48,018 nt of DNA from Candidatus Microgenomatus sp. (GCA_020724555.1 DYGT01000001.1:129197-177214), one strand, 5' to 3'; shown: positions 1 to 9,473, numbered from the stretch's first letter. Numbers and translations are program-made. The notes: generated by a model from the letters alone, not told the origin.

Positions 1-99
1 AACTAATAGTTTTTCTCAATTAAGACATTTAGTGAATAAAACCACAAAAAGTAACTAGCAAAGATACCAATTACTTTTATGGCGTTTATGCAGTAATAA

Positions 100-417
100 T
101 TAAGTTATTGAGTTTACTGCTGGGATATCAAAATTCAATATTTCAATACCAAACACAGTCCCCAAAAGGGCGGCTAGTGCCCAAGCTGCAAATACGATTA
201 TGAGTCCAATTAAAGCGGCGGTGATCTGGTTTCTGGCAGACTCGGTGTTAGCCTTGTCCCCACCGGATAATATCCAACGGATACCGCCAATAATAAGCAT
301 AAAAAAGAATATGATTCCCGCAACAATCAGAACTATATTTACTGCCCAGCCAATAAGTTGTGTTACACCCCATTCTGGTGCATCGTTAATTAATAAGTTT
401 ACGCTAGTATCGTTCAC
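100..417 (-). CDS. T4SS pilin-like small membrane protein (VirB2/TrbC-like), paralog 1
   Basis: Two hydrophobic segments around the GGDKANTESARNQITAALIGL motif; strong SD (aaggaggtgatc) just upstream of the start. Confidence 0.75.
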   Translation of the reverse strand: MNDTSVNLLINDAPEWGVTQLIGWAVNIVLIVAGIIFFFMLIIGGIRWILSGGDKANTESARNQITAALIGLIIVFAAWALAALLGTVFGIEILNFDIPAVNSIT

Positions 418-474
418 ATGATCACCTCCTTAAGATTAGATGTAATTAATGCTAAGTTTTTATAATTGACATTG

Positions 475-864
475 TCAAGCATTAATAAATATTTTGGTTA
501 AATCAAATTGAAGAATTTGCACACCCATAATAATTTCGATAAGTTTAACTATGGCAAATGTAGCTACTAAAAGCACAAGGCCAATTAAAGCGTTTGTTAT
601 GGTTCCTCTGGCAGATTCTAGTTGAGCTTTGTCACCGCCCGAGGCGATCCATTTAATAGCCCCATATAATAACATAAAAACAAATACAGTCGTGCCGACA
701 ATAAAAAAAAGAGTTACCAGTGTTTTTAATAGTTTAGTAATATAATTTGTCCCCCCATAGTCTCCCATAAAATTTAGTAAGCCCGGAAGTGCTTTGTTGT
801 AGAATTTGCCCACAGTAGCTCCGCCCCCACCGCCACCTCCTGATTGTGCTATTAAGTTTTCCAT
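475..864 (-). CDS. T4SS pilin-like small membrane protein, paralog 2
   Basis: ASGGDKAQLESARGTITNALIGLVLL motif, paralogous to neighbours. Confidence 0.75.
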   Translation of the reverse strand: MENLIAQSGGGGGGGATVGKFYNKALPGLLNFMGDYGGTNYITKLLKTLVTLFFIVGTTVFVFMLLYGAIKWIASGGDKAQLESARGTITNALIGLVLLVATFAIVKLIEIIMGVQILQFDLTKIFINA

Positions 865-868
865 GTTT

Positions 869-1231
869 TTAAATATTAAGCAAAATAAACCACTGTTGCA
901 CTTCTAAAATTGGTATATCGAACACACTGCCCATAAAGTCTGCCAAAAATATTGCAGAAATTACCACCACCAAGCCAATTACGCCCGTTGTGATTTTGCC
1001 TTTAGCAGATTCTATTTTACTTTTATCTCCCCCTGAAGTAATCCATCCAATTGCACCGATCATAAACTGAATTACAAACCAAATAAATGCCACAACCGTC
1101 ATAACACCTATAATAGTTGACAACACTGATGTCAAAAGCGTGGATTCCCTTCCGGCAACATTTGTGCCTATTGTACCCGGCCCGGAATAACCTCCAGGCG
1201 GAGCTAAGTTAATTTGTACCAGTTTTTCCAT
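869..1231 (-). CDS. T4SS pilin-like small membrane protein, paralog 3
   Basis: TSGGDKSKIESAKGKITTGVIGLVVV motif. Confidence 0.75.
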   Translation of the reverse strand: MEKLVQINLAPPGGYSGPGTIGTNVAGRESTLLTSVLSTIIGVMTVVAFIWFVIQFMIGAIGWITSGGDKSKIESAKGKITTGVIGLVVVISAIFLADFMGSVFDIPILEVQQWFILLNI

Positions 1232-1233
1232 AG

Positions 1234-1581
1234 TTATAAAGTAGGTAGGGTTGGTTGCAAAAGACTTGTAGCGTCGCCAAAAATAATTCTGCCAAAAATT
1301 GCTGCCAATAGAAACGAGCCTGCAATAAACATAACCCCGATCGCAGTTTGCCAGATTTTAGCCCAAGCCCCTTGAATTTTTTTAGGATCATCTCCGGCTG
1401 ATAAAAAACCATAACCCGCTAATATAAAATTAAAGACCGCGTAAATTCCACCAGCAACTATTAAAATATTAAATAATAATTGTAAAAAAAGCCCTAACGC
1501 ACCTGTCTCCACAGTACCAAAACGCCTTAGTTGAACCGGTCTGTTAATAATTCCTAGTTGATAAAAGATTAAATAATTCAT
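1234..1581 (-). CDS. T4SS pilin-like small membrane protein, paralog 4
   Basis: SAGDDPKKIQGAWAKIWQTAIGVMFI motif; start overlaps the stop of the upstream gene by 4 nt. Confidence 0.7.
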   Translation of the reverse strand: MNYLIFYQLGIINRPVQLRRFGTVETGALGLFLQLLFNILIVAGGIYAVFNFILAGYGFLSAGDDPKKIQGAWAKIWQTAIGVMFIAGSFLLAAIFGRIIFGDATSLLQPTLPTL

Positions 1582-1919
1582 GATCCGAGATACCCAAACA
1601 TACTGGCTGGATTTGTTATAAAATCTACATCCATTATTATTTCAATGGCGCGGATAATCCAGTACGATGCAAATATAATTATAAATCCTATTACCGCATA
1701 AGTCACGGCTTGTTTGCCTTGCCCGGTACTTCTGGGATCGTTTGAGCCTGCGCTCGTAATGAGTTTTAAACCGCCATATAGAAATAAAAATAAAACGATA
1801 ATTCCGGCTATCGTAATAGCACTAGTTGTAATTAGATTAATCAGGTCGCCTAAAGATTTTGTAGTTCCAAGTGGCGTGTTTAATGTTCTTCCAATTGGTA
1901 CATCTGCTAATTTGTTCAT
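1578..1919 (-). CDS. T4SS pilin-like small membrane protein, paralog 5
   Basis: TSAGSNDPRSTGQGKQAVTYAVIGFIIIF, same architecture. Confidence 0.7.
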   Translation of the reverse strand: MNKLADVPIGRTLNTPLGTTKSLGDLINLITTSAITIAGIIVLFLFLYGGLKLITSAGSNDPRSTGQGKQAVTYAVIGFIIIFASYWIIRAIEIIMDVDFITNPASMFGYLGS

Positions 1920-1923
1920 TTAT

Positions 1924-2262
1924 TTACCTTCCAAATACTTGTATAACTCCATCAAGACCCAGAATTAAGCCTAAGGCTTGTACTATAAAAAATGCAAATA
2001 TTACTAAGACAAACCCCAAAAGGGCATTGGTTATTTTTCCTTTCGCACTCTCAACCTTTTTGGGATCACCGCCAGATAGCATATAAGAGAAACCTCCTGA
2101 AATAAGGTATAGCAAAAGTAATACGCCTGCACCAAAAAAAGATATAGTTACTATGCTAATTGGGCCAGAAACAAGATTGGCAAGCCTTGTGCTGTTATTA
2201 AACTGAGGTGCCGTAACTTTTTGCAAGTAATCAAAATGGATTTGAGATATTTGGTTGTTCAT
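1924..2262 (-). CDS. T4SS pilin-like small membrane protein, paralog 6
   Basis: LSGGDPKKVESAKGKITNALLGFVLVI motif. Confidence 0.75.
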   Translation of the reverse strand: MNNQISQIHFDYLQKVTAPQFNNSTRLANLVSGPISIVTISFFGAGVLLLLYLISGGFSYMLSGGDPKKVESAKGKITNALLGFVLVIFAFFIVQALGLILGLDGVIQVFGR

Positions 2263-2288
2263 ATTATTAATTTTACCTTAATAATTTA

Positions 2289-2639
2289 TTATGCTGCAAT
2301 TTGTGTAATTCCTAGGATATCTATACCAATTATTCTTAAAACAAATACAGACAAAATTAAAAATACAAGTCCTGCGATAGCTGCTGTCAAAAGTTCCTTT
2401 CCTGCCTGGACTTTTTTAGGGTCACCTCCTGAGGTGATCAAAAGAAAAGCTGAGTAAAGGATAAAAATAACAGCAATGCCTCCAGCGATACCAATGCTCC
2501 AACGAAGAAAAAAGCTTATTAAGGAGCTGCTGTCGTTAATAGGTATGCAGCCTATTGCTGTGTTAAGCTCGTGGTCAAGACAATCTCCACCGCCCTTAGG
2601 TCCTTGGGCATGTGCTGTTTTAATAAGTAGATCTATCAT
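2289..2639 (-). CDS. T4SS pilin-like small membrane protein, paralog 7
   Basis: TSGGDPKKVQAGKELLTAAIAGLVFLILSVFVLRIIGIDILGI; very close to the C-terminus of 2636..3577. Confidence 0.75.
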   Translation of the reverse strand: MIDLLIKTAHAQGPKGGGDCLDHELNTAIGCIPINDSSSLISFFLRWSIGIAGGIAVIFILYSAFLLITSGGDPKKVQAGKELLTAAIAGLVFLILSVFVLRIIGIDILGITQIAA

Positions 2640-3577
2640 TGTATTAGTTGGTTAATTCCTAGTATATCAACTCCGATGACGCGCAAAATAAAGACGGAAA
2701 AAATTAAAAACAAAAGTCCGGCAATAGCTGCTGTTAAAAGCTGTTTTGCTGATTGCAGTTTGTATTTGTCACCCGAAGAGGTGATAAAAAGGAAACTAGC
2801 ATATAATATCAAAAGTACGGCAAATCCGCCAGCCACTCCAATACTCCACTGAAGTAAAAACCGTAAAAAGTCTGTGTTTGCCTTTATTGGGATGCAGCCA
2901 ATAGCAGTGTTTAAGTGAGTTTTAGTATCTTGGTTACAAAAGAGGGAGTTTGGCAGTGCGACAAAAGTCTGGTTAAGCAGGGTAATATCGAGATATTTTA
3001 CAAGAATCGTATAATTCTTGTTATACTCCAGCATGTCTCCGTTAATTCTAAAGTCGATCTCTCCGGCATTAACAGAGTAAAGACTGGTAAAAATCTCTGT
3101 TCCTGTTTCATCAAATATTTGGACGCGTATATCTGTCCAGGCTGGTTCGCAACCGCTTCCTTTAACCGTTACGTTTTTTTTGGTGTCTATCTGTGTTATG
3201 TTTAAAAACTTACAAGACGCTTCGGTTGCTTGTACATAAAGTTCCCTTGTTCCTATTGCTACTCCATCGTAGTAGATTGAGACTGAATAATCACCTTGTT
3301 GAGCAGGTTCGTCAAAAATGTTTAATGATCCTGTTCCTCCATTTACCTCGATGTTGTGAGTTTTTAAATATGTTGTTGTATTGCCTAAAACATCAATGAG
3401 GTAGGTTCCATCGGGTGGATTGCAGTTGGTCAGGTTCAGACTAAATTCTGTTCCTACAGGACCAGCTTGAGGACTTATGTTTATATCACAAGATGACTCT
3501 TGAGCCTTTGTTGGTGAGTTAAATAGCAAAAATAATGTGGTGAGCAATAATATTTTTGCAATAGGTTTCATAAGCAA
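2636..3577 (-). CDS. Secreted N-terminal domain fused to a T4SS pilin-like C-terminal module, paralog 8
   Basis: Signal peptide, about 200 aa extracytoplasmic region, then HLNTAIGCIPI...TSSGDKYKLQSAKQLLTAAIAGLLFLIFSVFILRVIGVDILGI. Confidence 0.7.
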   Translation of the reverse strand: MLMKPIAKILLLTTLFLLFNSPTKAQESSCDINISPQAGPVGTEFSLNLTNCNPPDGTYLIDVLGNTTTYLKTHNIEVNGGTGSLNIFDEPAQQGDYSVSIYYDGVAIGTRELYVQATEASCKFLNITQIDTKKNVTVKGSGCEPAWTDIRVQIFDETGTEIFTSLYSVNAGEIDFRINGDMLEYNKNYTILVKYLDITLLNQTFVALPNSLFCNQDTKTHLNTAIGCIPIKANTDFLRFLLQWSIGVAGGFAVLLILYASFLFITSSGDKYKLQSAKQLLTAAIAGLLFLIFSVFILRVIGVDILGINQLIQ

Positions 3578-3628
3578 ATACAGTTTAGCATGCAGCTGGG
3601 GGTAGTAGACTACTGGTATAATAAGTAG

Positions 3629-5326
3629 ATGAAAAAATTGCTGCCTCTGGTTTTATTTTTTTTGGCTTTTTTATTTTTAAACCCGCTTCAGATGTCTATA
3701 ACGGGAGAGCCAGATTGTAACAATCCGGAGTTTGGTGAAATAGACGTTTGTCTGCAAAAAATAAAAGCCGAAATCGATGCCCTTACTCCAGCACACGAAG
3801 CCAACAAGCAAGAGTTAACTTCCCTTAACACACAGTTAACTAGCATTAAAGGCCGCATTCAAGGAATTTCTGGCCAGCTAACTAAAGTACAAGGTGAGAT
3901 TGTTGATCGCGAGGAAGACCTTTTATATGCCAAAGAGGTCTTTAATGAAAAGACAAATAACCACTACCGCTTTATCCGCACATATGACCCCATTATTCCC
4001 TTTATTTCAAGCGCTGACGCAACCCGTGCCTTCCGGGAAATATTTTTACGCCAAAAAGCAGCTGATCAAGACCGCTTAACCATGGAAGACCTGGCCACCA
4101 AGTTGGGGCAGCTTAAAAGCGACAAAGAAACTTTAGAAAAAAACCAAGCAGAGCTGGCTTCTCTTCAGGCTCAAGTTAATAATCGCGCCCAGTTTTTGGG
4201 TGGGGAAATAGAAAAAGTGGAAAGTTATCTAACTGAACTTAGTGCCAAACAAGAGCAATTGGTGGCTTTGAAAGAGGGTGGTTTTCAAACCTCCATTGGA
4301 GATACGCCACCAACCCTGGAGCCTTGTAGTGGCCCTCCGGGATCAGCCAATTTCTGTAACCCAGGATTTAGTCCAGCATTTGCAGCCTTTAGCTTTGGAG
4401 CTCCCCATAGAACCGGCATGAGCCAGTATGGTGCGTATGGAAGAAGCAAATCTGGCCAAAGCGCGGAAGAGATTTTGTCGGCTTATTACCAGGGGGCATC
4501 TTTAAATAAAGGCTATCCTGTGCCAGATACCATTGAGGTTCAAGGGATAGGGCGCGTTTCTTTTGAGGATAATTATTTAATGGGAATATACGAAGTCCCC
4601 GAATCTTGGGGAAATAATGGCGGGTTTGAAGCGCTTAAGGCCCAGGCTGTAGCTGCCCGCAGCTACGCCTTGGCCGTTACAAACAATGGCGCTGGATCAA
4701 TTTGCACGAGTGAGGCATGCCAGGTCTACAAACCACAGCTTAAAACCGGTAAATGGGCGGAGGCGGTTCGGGCTACCCGCGGATGGGTGCTGGTAAAAGA
4801 TGGCGGTCCGGCGAAAACGTATTATGCCTCAACGGCAGGAGGGTTTACGATAAGTCAGTGGGGATGGAGCGGGATTAAAGATACAAACGGTTCGTGGCCG
4901 GACAACGCTTATGAAAAAATTGCGGGTTCACCCTGGTTTTATAAAGGCTGGTATAAAAGCCGGGGTGGGTCAAGCTGTGGGCGCAGTAATCCATGGTTAA
5001 CAAGTGCGGAAATGGCAGACATTTTAAATGCCTGGAAAGTGCTTTACCAAGGAGGAGGAGATGTGTCGCGCGTGTCTCCGGTGGATACCGCGTGTTGGGG
5101 AGGAAATCCATATTCTGTCGGCGAGCTAGCTGGCATAGGGGGCTTTTCGTCCGTAAATAGTGTGTCGGTTGTTTATTCCAATAATGGCACAACCAGCTCA
5201 GTCCGCTTTGGTACAAACAAGGGCGCAGTAACCATTAGTGGTGAAGAATTTAAAAGAGCATTTAACCTAAGAGCCCCCGGGTACATCGGCATCAAGTCAA
5301 GCCTGTATAATATTGAGCAGATTTAA
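3629..5326 (+). CDS. SpoIID/LytB-domain protein with N-terminal coiled coil
   Basis: Signal peptide; long coiled coil; GAPHRTGMSQYGAYGRSKSGQSAEEILSAYYQGA and LKAQAVAARSYAL typical of SpoIID/LytB. Confidence 0.85.
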   Translation: MKKLLPLVLFFLAFLFLNPLQMSITGEPDCNNPEFGEIDVCLQKIKAEIDALTPAHEANKQELTSLNTQLTSIKGRIQGISGQLTKVQGEIVDREEDLLYAKEVFNEKTNNHYRFIRTYDPIIPFISSADATRAFREIFLRQKAADQDRLTMEDLATKLGQLKSDKETLEKNQAELASLQAQVNNRAQFLGGEIEKVESYLTELSAKQEQLVALKEGGFQTSIGDTPPTLEPCSGPPGSANFCNPGFSPAFAAFSFGAPHRTGMSQYGAYGRSKSGQSAEEILSAYYQGASLNKGYPVPDTIEVQGIGRVSFEDNYLMGIYEVPESWGNNGGFEALKAQAVAARSYALAVTNNGAGSICTSEACQVYKPQLKTGKWAEAVRATRGWVLVKDGGPAKTYYASTAGGFTISQWGWSGIKDTNGSWPDNAYEKIAGSPWFYKGWYKSRGGSSCGRSNPWLTSAEMADILNAWKVLYQGGGDVSRVSPVDTACWGGNPYSVGELAGIGGFSSVNSVSVVYSNNGTTSSVRFGTNKGAVTISGEEFKRAFNLRAPGYIGIKSSLYNIEQI

Positions 5327-5368
5327 TTTTTAACAATCTAACATAAAAAATGTATAATAAAAGCCAAG

Positions 5369-6070
5369 ATGCCAGATATTTTTGTATCCGAACAGGGAAA
5401 AAAGCCGAAAGTAAAAAAAACACACAAAAAGTTACACCGCCTAAGTCACGACCCTGAAGAGTTAAGAAAAACGCTTCAGAAAGAAATACAAGATGAACTT
5501 CCCAAGTCTACCTATAAGGCTATCTCGGCCTTTAATTATTATCCACACCGCGTGAAGTTTGTGGGAGCTGATAATAAAGAGCATATAATCCTGCTTTTAA
5601 GAAGGCACCCCATTACAAATATTGGTTGGATTTTGACTGTTATCTTAATGCTTCTTGCTCCTATGTTTTTAAGTTATGTTGTGCCGGTTGTTGAGCTTCC
5701 GGCTAATTATCAGCTGGTGGCTTTAATGTTTTGGTATTTGATTACCCTTGCCTTTGCCATTGAAAAATTTATTAGCTGGTTTTTTAATGTCAATATCGTT
5801 ACCGACGAGCGTATATTTGACGTAGATTTTGTGCATCTTATTTATCGGGAGATTACGGATGCGAATTTAGACCAAATTCAAGACGTTACTACCCAAGTTG
5901 GGGGAGTAATCCGCACAATGTTTAATTTTGGCAATGTTATGGTTCAGACAGCCGCAGAAATACCCCAAATTGAATTTATCTCGGTCCCTAAGCCGGATGT
6001 GGTTGCCCAAATTTTACGTGAGCTCAGGGTGGAAGAGGAAGTCGAAAAAATTGAAGGGAGGGTAAGGTGA
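5369..6070 (+). CDS. Bacterial PH-domain (YdbS-like) membrane protein
   Basis: Two TM helices followed by TDERIFDVDFVHLIYREITDANLDQIQDVTTQVGGVIRTMFNFGNVMVQTA. Confidence 0.7.
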   Translation: MPDIFVSEQGKKPKVKKTHKKLHRLSHDPEELRKTLQKEIQDELPKSTYKAISAFNYYPHRVKFVGADNKEHIILLLRRHPITNIGWILTVILMLLAPMFLSYVVPVVELPANYQLVALMFWYLITLAFAIEKFISWFFNVNIVTDERIFDVDFVHLIYREITDANLDQIQDVTTQVGGVIRTMFNFGNVMVQTAAEIPQIEFISVPKPDVVAQILRELRVEEEVEKIEGRVR

Positions 6071-6303
6071 GTTTAGACCAACTAATAAATTTTGAGTTTT
6101 CCGGGTCGCTTTGGCTTTTGTTAAGAGCCTTTTTGTTGCTAGGCCTTTTTATATATTTGATATTTTCCTCGGTTGTTATCCGTCAAATAAACCAAATGAC
6201 CAACACACTGGAGGTAGGGTTTGAAGGGCCTATTCGGTTTTTAGGCTGGATACACCTTTTTTTGGCATTAGGTACATTTGTGGTAGCGTTTGTGATACTG
6301 TAA
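6067..6303 (+). CDS. Small two-TM membrane protein
   Basis: GTG start overlapping the upstream stop; hydrophobic 78 aa. Confidence 0.6.
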   Translation: MSLDQLINFEFSGSLWLLLRAFLLLGLFIYLIFSSVVIRQINQMTNTLEVGFEGPIRFLGWIHLFLALGTFVVAFVIL

Positions 6304-6326
6304 GGGTAGCTACCCACTTTATATTT

Positions 6327-8228
6327 ATGCCGCTTAATTACACCTCCACTAAAGTTGTAGGCAACCCTGACGCTTCTGGTTGGGTTCAGGTTCACGATTA
6401 TGTTCCGGATTCGCAAGAAAAAATTGTGCGTCGTGGCCGGCTATACGCCGTTATTTCTACACAAACTATAGATAGCGAAGGCCAGCTTTACCAAAACGAT
6501 AAGCAAAGGCTTGAAATGGGCAGGGAGATTTTGGCCAGATTGCACGAAGAGTATTATGGTCAGTTAGAAGATAGTGCATTTAATTGTCTTGTCGGTGCGG
6601 TTAGCCGGGTTTCGTCTGAATTTACTTCCAGGCAGATGAATGTAGAAATTGGTGCTTTGGTGTTTTTGAACGATAATTTGCTCGGGGCTTGTGCAAATGG
6701 TGCCGTATTATTGGTGTTGCGTCACGGGCAATTAGTACCTTTAATTACCACTCAACGCGGCAATCATCTGTCTGTATCCGGGAAAATAGTTATCGGGGAC
6801 AAATATATAATTGGCACACAGCAGCTTCTCCATACAATCTCAGAAGGGATATTAAAAGGGTCTTTAGAAACAGACGGTTTGGCGGAATTTTCAGAAACAA
6901 TAACTCCAAAAATATTAAATTCACCCCGGGCAAGTTCAACCGGAATTTTAGTAGTTGAAATTGAGGAGAAATATCCGGTAAGAAGCGATGAACAGCGGGT
7001 TGTTCTGGCCGCCTCTCAGCCACAAATAACAAAAGCCCCTAAAATTAAAAATAAATTGGTTGGTTTTATCGATACTTTGCTGGCACACCTTCCAGACCCG
7101 CGATTAAAAGTAAAACCAGATACCATAGATGTAGAAACCGGCAGAAAAAGAAAAAGTTTACCCTTGGTTGGTTTTTTAATCTTAATAATTTTGGCAGCAA
7201 GTATTGTGTTTGGCGTTAAGCAAAAAAACGCGAAAGAAAAACAAGCTGAATTAATGGGTCGTATTTCTGAAATTGAGCGCGAATACGAAGAGGCTCAAAG
7301 CTTGGTTGGACTAAACAAAGCTCGTGCCAAAGAGCTTTTGCTGTCTGCCAGGGCAGACGCACAAAAACTTAAAGAAGGCCAAGGTGCGGAAAGTGAAGAG
7401 TTGGACAAACTCGTTCAAAATATTAGCAATAGCCTTGGTCCTGTTGCCGGAGTTTATGAAGTTAACCCCGAGCTTTACCTGGACACGTCACTTATAAGCC
7501 AAGGTTTTCAAGCTACCAAATTGGTTTATTCTGATGAAGCGATTTTGGTAATGGATGACAAAAATAGAAAAATAGTAAGCATTGAGCTTGAAAATAAAAC
7601 CACCGAATTTGTGGCCGGACCGGATTATTTAAAGGACGCCTTGGATTTGGCATTTTATGCTGGCCGCAGCTTTGTCTTAAGCTCAGACGGAGTAAGAGAA
7701 ATTACCGAAGATGTTGAACTTATTGTTAAACCTGAAGATTGGGATCCCAAGCAGGTTTTGATTTCTGCGTTTGCCGGTAATTTATATGTTTTGGATCGCA
7801 AAAACAACCAGATTTGGCGCTATCCCGGTGTTCAGCTGGGTTCATCCCCAAAAGAGGCGTGGTTAGCCCCCGGGGTTGAACCGGATTTTTCGGAAGTAGA
7901 AGCGCTGGGTATAGACGGGTCTGTTTGGGTTTTAACCAAAAGCGGGAAAGTTGAAAAATATACCCGCGGCAATAAAGACAACTTTTCCGTAAAAGACCAC
8001 GAAAACAATTTTTCTTTTAGTAAGTTTTATGTTGACGAAGATAGTGAATATTTATATTTTTATGATTCTTTGCAAACCAAGTTTTTAAAATTTTCCCAAG
8101 ACGGCGAGTTTGAGTCTGAGTACGTTAACCCCCAGTTTACTGCTGTTGACGGGTTTGTTGTTTCTGAATCGCAAAATAAGCTTATTTATTTAAAAGAAGG
8201 AAAATTATATGAATTTAAACTTAATTGA
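6327..8228 (+). CDS. PP2C-like (degenerate) cytosolic domain, single TM and beta-propeller-like C-terminus
   Basis: N-terminal PPM-like region (GALVFLNDNLLGACANGAVLLVLRHGQL), TM at LPLVGFLILIILAASIVFGV, repeat-rich C-terminus. Confidence 0.55.
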   Translation: MPLNYTSTKVVGNPDASGWVQVHDYVPDSQEKIVRRGRLYAVISTQTIDSEGQLYQNDKQRLEMGREILARLHEEYYGQLEDSAFNCLVGAVSRVSSEFTSRQMNVEIGALVFLNDNLLGACANGAVLLVLRHGQLVPLITTQRGNHLSVSGKIVIGDKYIIGTQQLLHTISEGILKGSLETDGLAEFSETITPKILNSPRASSTGILVVEIEEKYPVRSDEQRVVLAASQPQITKAPKIKNKLVGFIDTLLAHLPDPRLKVKPDTIDVETGRKRKSLPLVGFLILIILAASIVFGVKQKNAKEKQAELMGRISEIEREYEEAQSLVGLNKARAKELLLSARADAQKLKEGQGAESEELDKLVQNISNSLGPVAGVYEVNPELYLDTSLISQGFQATKLVYSDEAILVMDDKNRKIVSIELENKTTEFVAGPDYLKDALDLAFYAGRSFVLSSDGVREITEDVELIVKPEDWDPKQVLISAFAGNLYVLDRKNNQIWRYPGVQLGSSPKEAWLAPGVEPDFSEVEALGIDGSVWVLTKSGKVEKYTRGNKDNFSVKDHENNFSFSKFYVDEDSEYLYFYDSLQTKFLKFSQDGEFESEYVNPQFTAVDGFVVSESQNKLIYLKEGKLYEFKLN

Positions 8229-8586
8229 ATTGGGTTCCTTGATTATCACTTTGTACCTGATTTATTTGCTCCTCCGTGTTGCGGTTAACAAAAGCTCCGT
8301 AGCCAAAATAAGTAGCAATCCCTGCCAAAGCCAGTATCAAAATACCAATAATTATATAGATAATAATTTTAAAGCCAGAAGAGGATTTGCTGGTACTGCT
8401 GGTAGTTACTACTGTTTGAGTTGGTTGAGCGGGGTTATTTGGAGTTTGTGGTTGGCTTTGGTTGAAAGCCTCGTTAATGTCAATGGTCTGCCATCCTTGG
8501 GTGATTAAGCTTTGGGTAATGTCTTCACGGGAAAAGCCATGGCTTTGCTGCGTTTTAATATAGTTAAGAAGCTCTTGTGTAACCAT
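8221..8586 (-). CDS. Small single-TM protein with N-terminal helical domain
   Basis: MVTQELLNYIKTQQSHGFSREDITQSLITQGW motif then TM helix; converges on the upstream gene. Confidence 0.55.
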   Translation of the reverse strand: MVTQELLNYIKTQQSHGFSREDITQSLITQGWQTIDINEAFNQSQPQTPNNPAQPTQTVVTTSSTSKSSSGFKIIIYIIIGILILALAGIATYFGYGAFVNRNTEEQINQVQSDNQGTQFN

Positions 8587-8644
8587 TTAATAAAATAATT
8601 GTAGCAGCCAAATAAAGTTTTACACAAGAAGAGAAGTTGTTTTT

Positions 8645-9032
8645 TGGTGGAGACGGAGGGAGTCGAACCCTCGTCCGAAAAAGTTCTTAAAAAAACGTCT
8701 ACAAGCTTATCTTGTTGTTTATGGTGTTCCAAAAACATAAAAAGTTAACAAGAAAACCGTTTTTGGTAAGACCTAAAAAGTCTTAGGTTAATGATTAAAG
8801 GTCAAAATCATGGTAACCGCATCCTAACTTGGGTTTATGCCTCAAAAGTACAGTTAGGAAAAATAGCTTATGAGACACCAATTAGGCATATGCGTAGGCA
8901 AAGCCTTGTTTTGGAGTGTACGAATAATCATCGTCACTTATTTATATTGATTTAAGAGATTTACGAGTGTAAAACCGCCACTCGGCTTGCAGTTTTTTTA
9001 ATGTGCTTTCCGTCGATACCAAGTGCGTCCCC
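8645..9032 (-). ncRNA. ssrA: tmRNA
   Basis: 5' GGGGACGCACTTGGTATCGACGG and 3' GGTTCGACTCCCTCCGTCTCCACCA pair as a tRNA-like acceptor (GGGGACG/CGTCTCC); internal reading frame DDDYSYTPKQGFAYAYA*; directly downstream of smpB. Confidence 0.93.
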
Positions 9033-9033
9033 A

Positions 9034-9462
9034 TTAATACTTCTCTAGCGATTCCCGTTCCATTTGCCTATCAAGGTCTCGTTTTTTGATCTTTTCCCTT
9101 TTTTGAAAATTCTTTTTTGCCTTAACTAGGGCAACCTCTACCTTGATGAGTCGGCCTTTAGTATACATGAATAAAGGTATTAAAGTCAATTTTTTAGCTT
9201 TGACGGCATTTTCCAGTTTTTCGATTTCGCGTTTGTGCAAAAGAAGCTTTCTTGTGCGCGTTGAGCTTAAGGTACCGGGAATTTGCTTAAAATGGGCATT
9301 GATTAAATACATTTGCCCGTTCATAACCCGGACAAAAGCTTCGTTGATGCTAACAGCGCCACTGCGAAAAGCTTTTACTTCGGTGCCACTCAAAACTATA
9401 CCGGCTTCAAATTTATCTAAAATGTTGTATTTAAAATAGGCTTTTTTGTTATTAATTCTCAT
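9034..9462 (-). CDS. smpB: SsrA-binding protein SmpB
   Basis: NKKAYFKYNILDKFEAGIVLSGTEVKAFRSGAVSINEAFVRV...LIPLFMYTKGRLIKVEVALVKAKK. Confidence 0.95.
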   Translation of the reverse strand: MRINNKKAYFKYNILDKFEAGIVLSGTEVKAFRSGAVSINEAFVRVMNGQMYLINAHFKQIPGTLSSTRTRKLLLHKREIEKLENAVKAKKLTLIPLFMYTKGRLIKVEVALVKAKKNFQKREKIKKRDLDRQMERESLEKY

Positions 9463-9473
9463 TTTAGGTTATA

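Noticed and set aside
200-421. Plus-strand ORFs opposite the pilin-like array (200..421, 1714..1968, 1871..2086, 2221..2457, 2915..3399)
   Set aside because: Antisense shadow frames of well-supported minus-strand genes, no family-like composition or RBS
8505-8738. 77-aa minus-strand ORF
   Set aside because: Lies within the tmRNA 3' part and overlaps the start of 8221..8586; its sequence is tmRNA-derived
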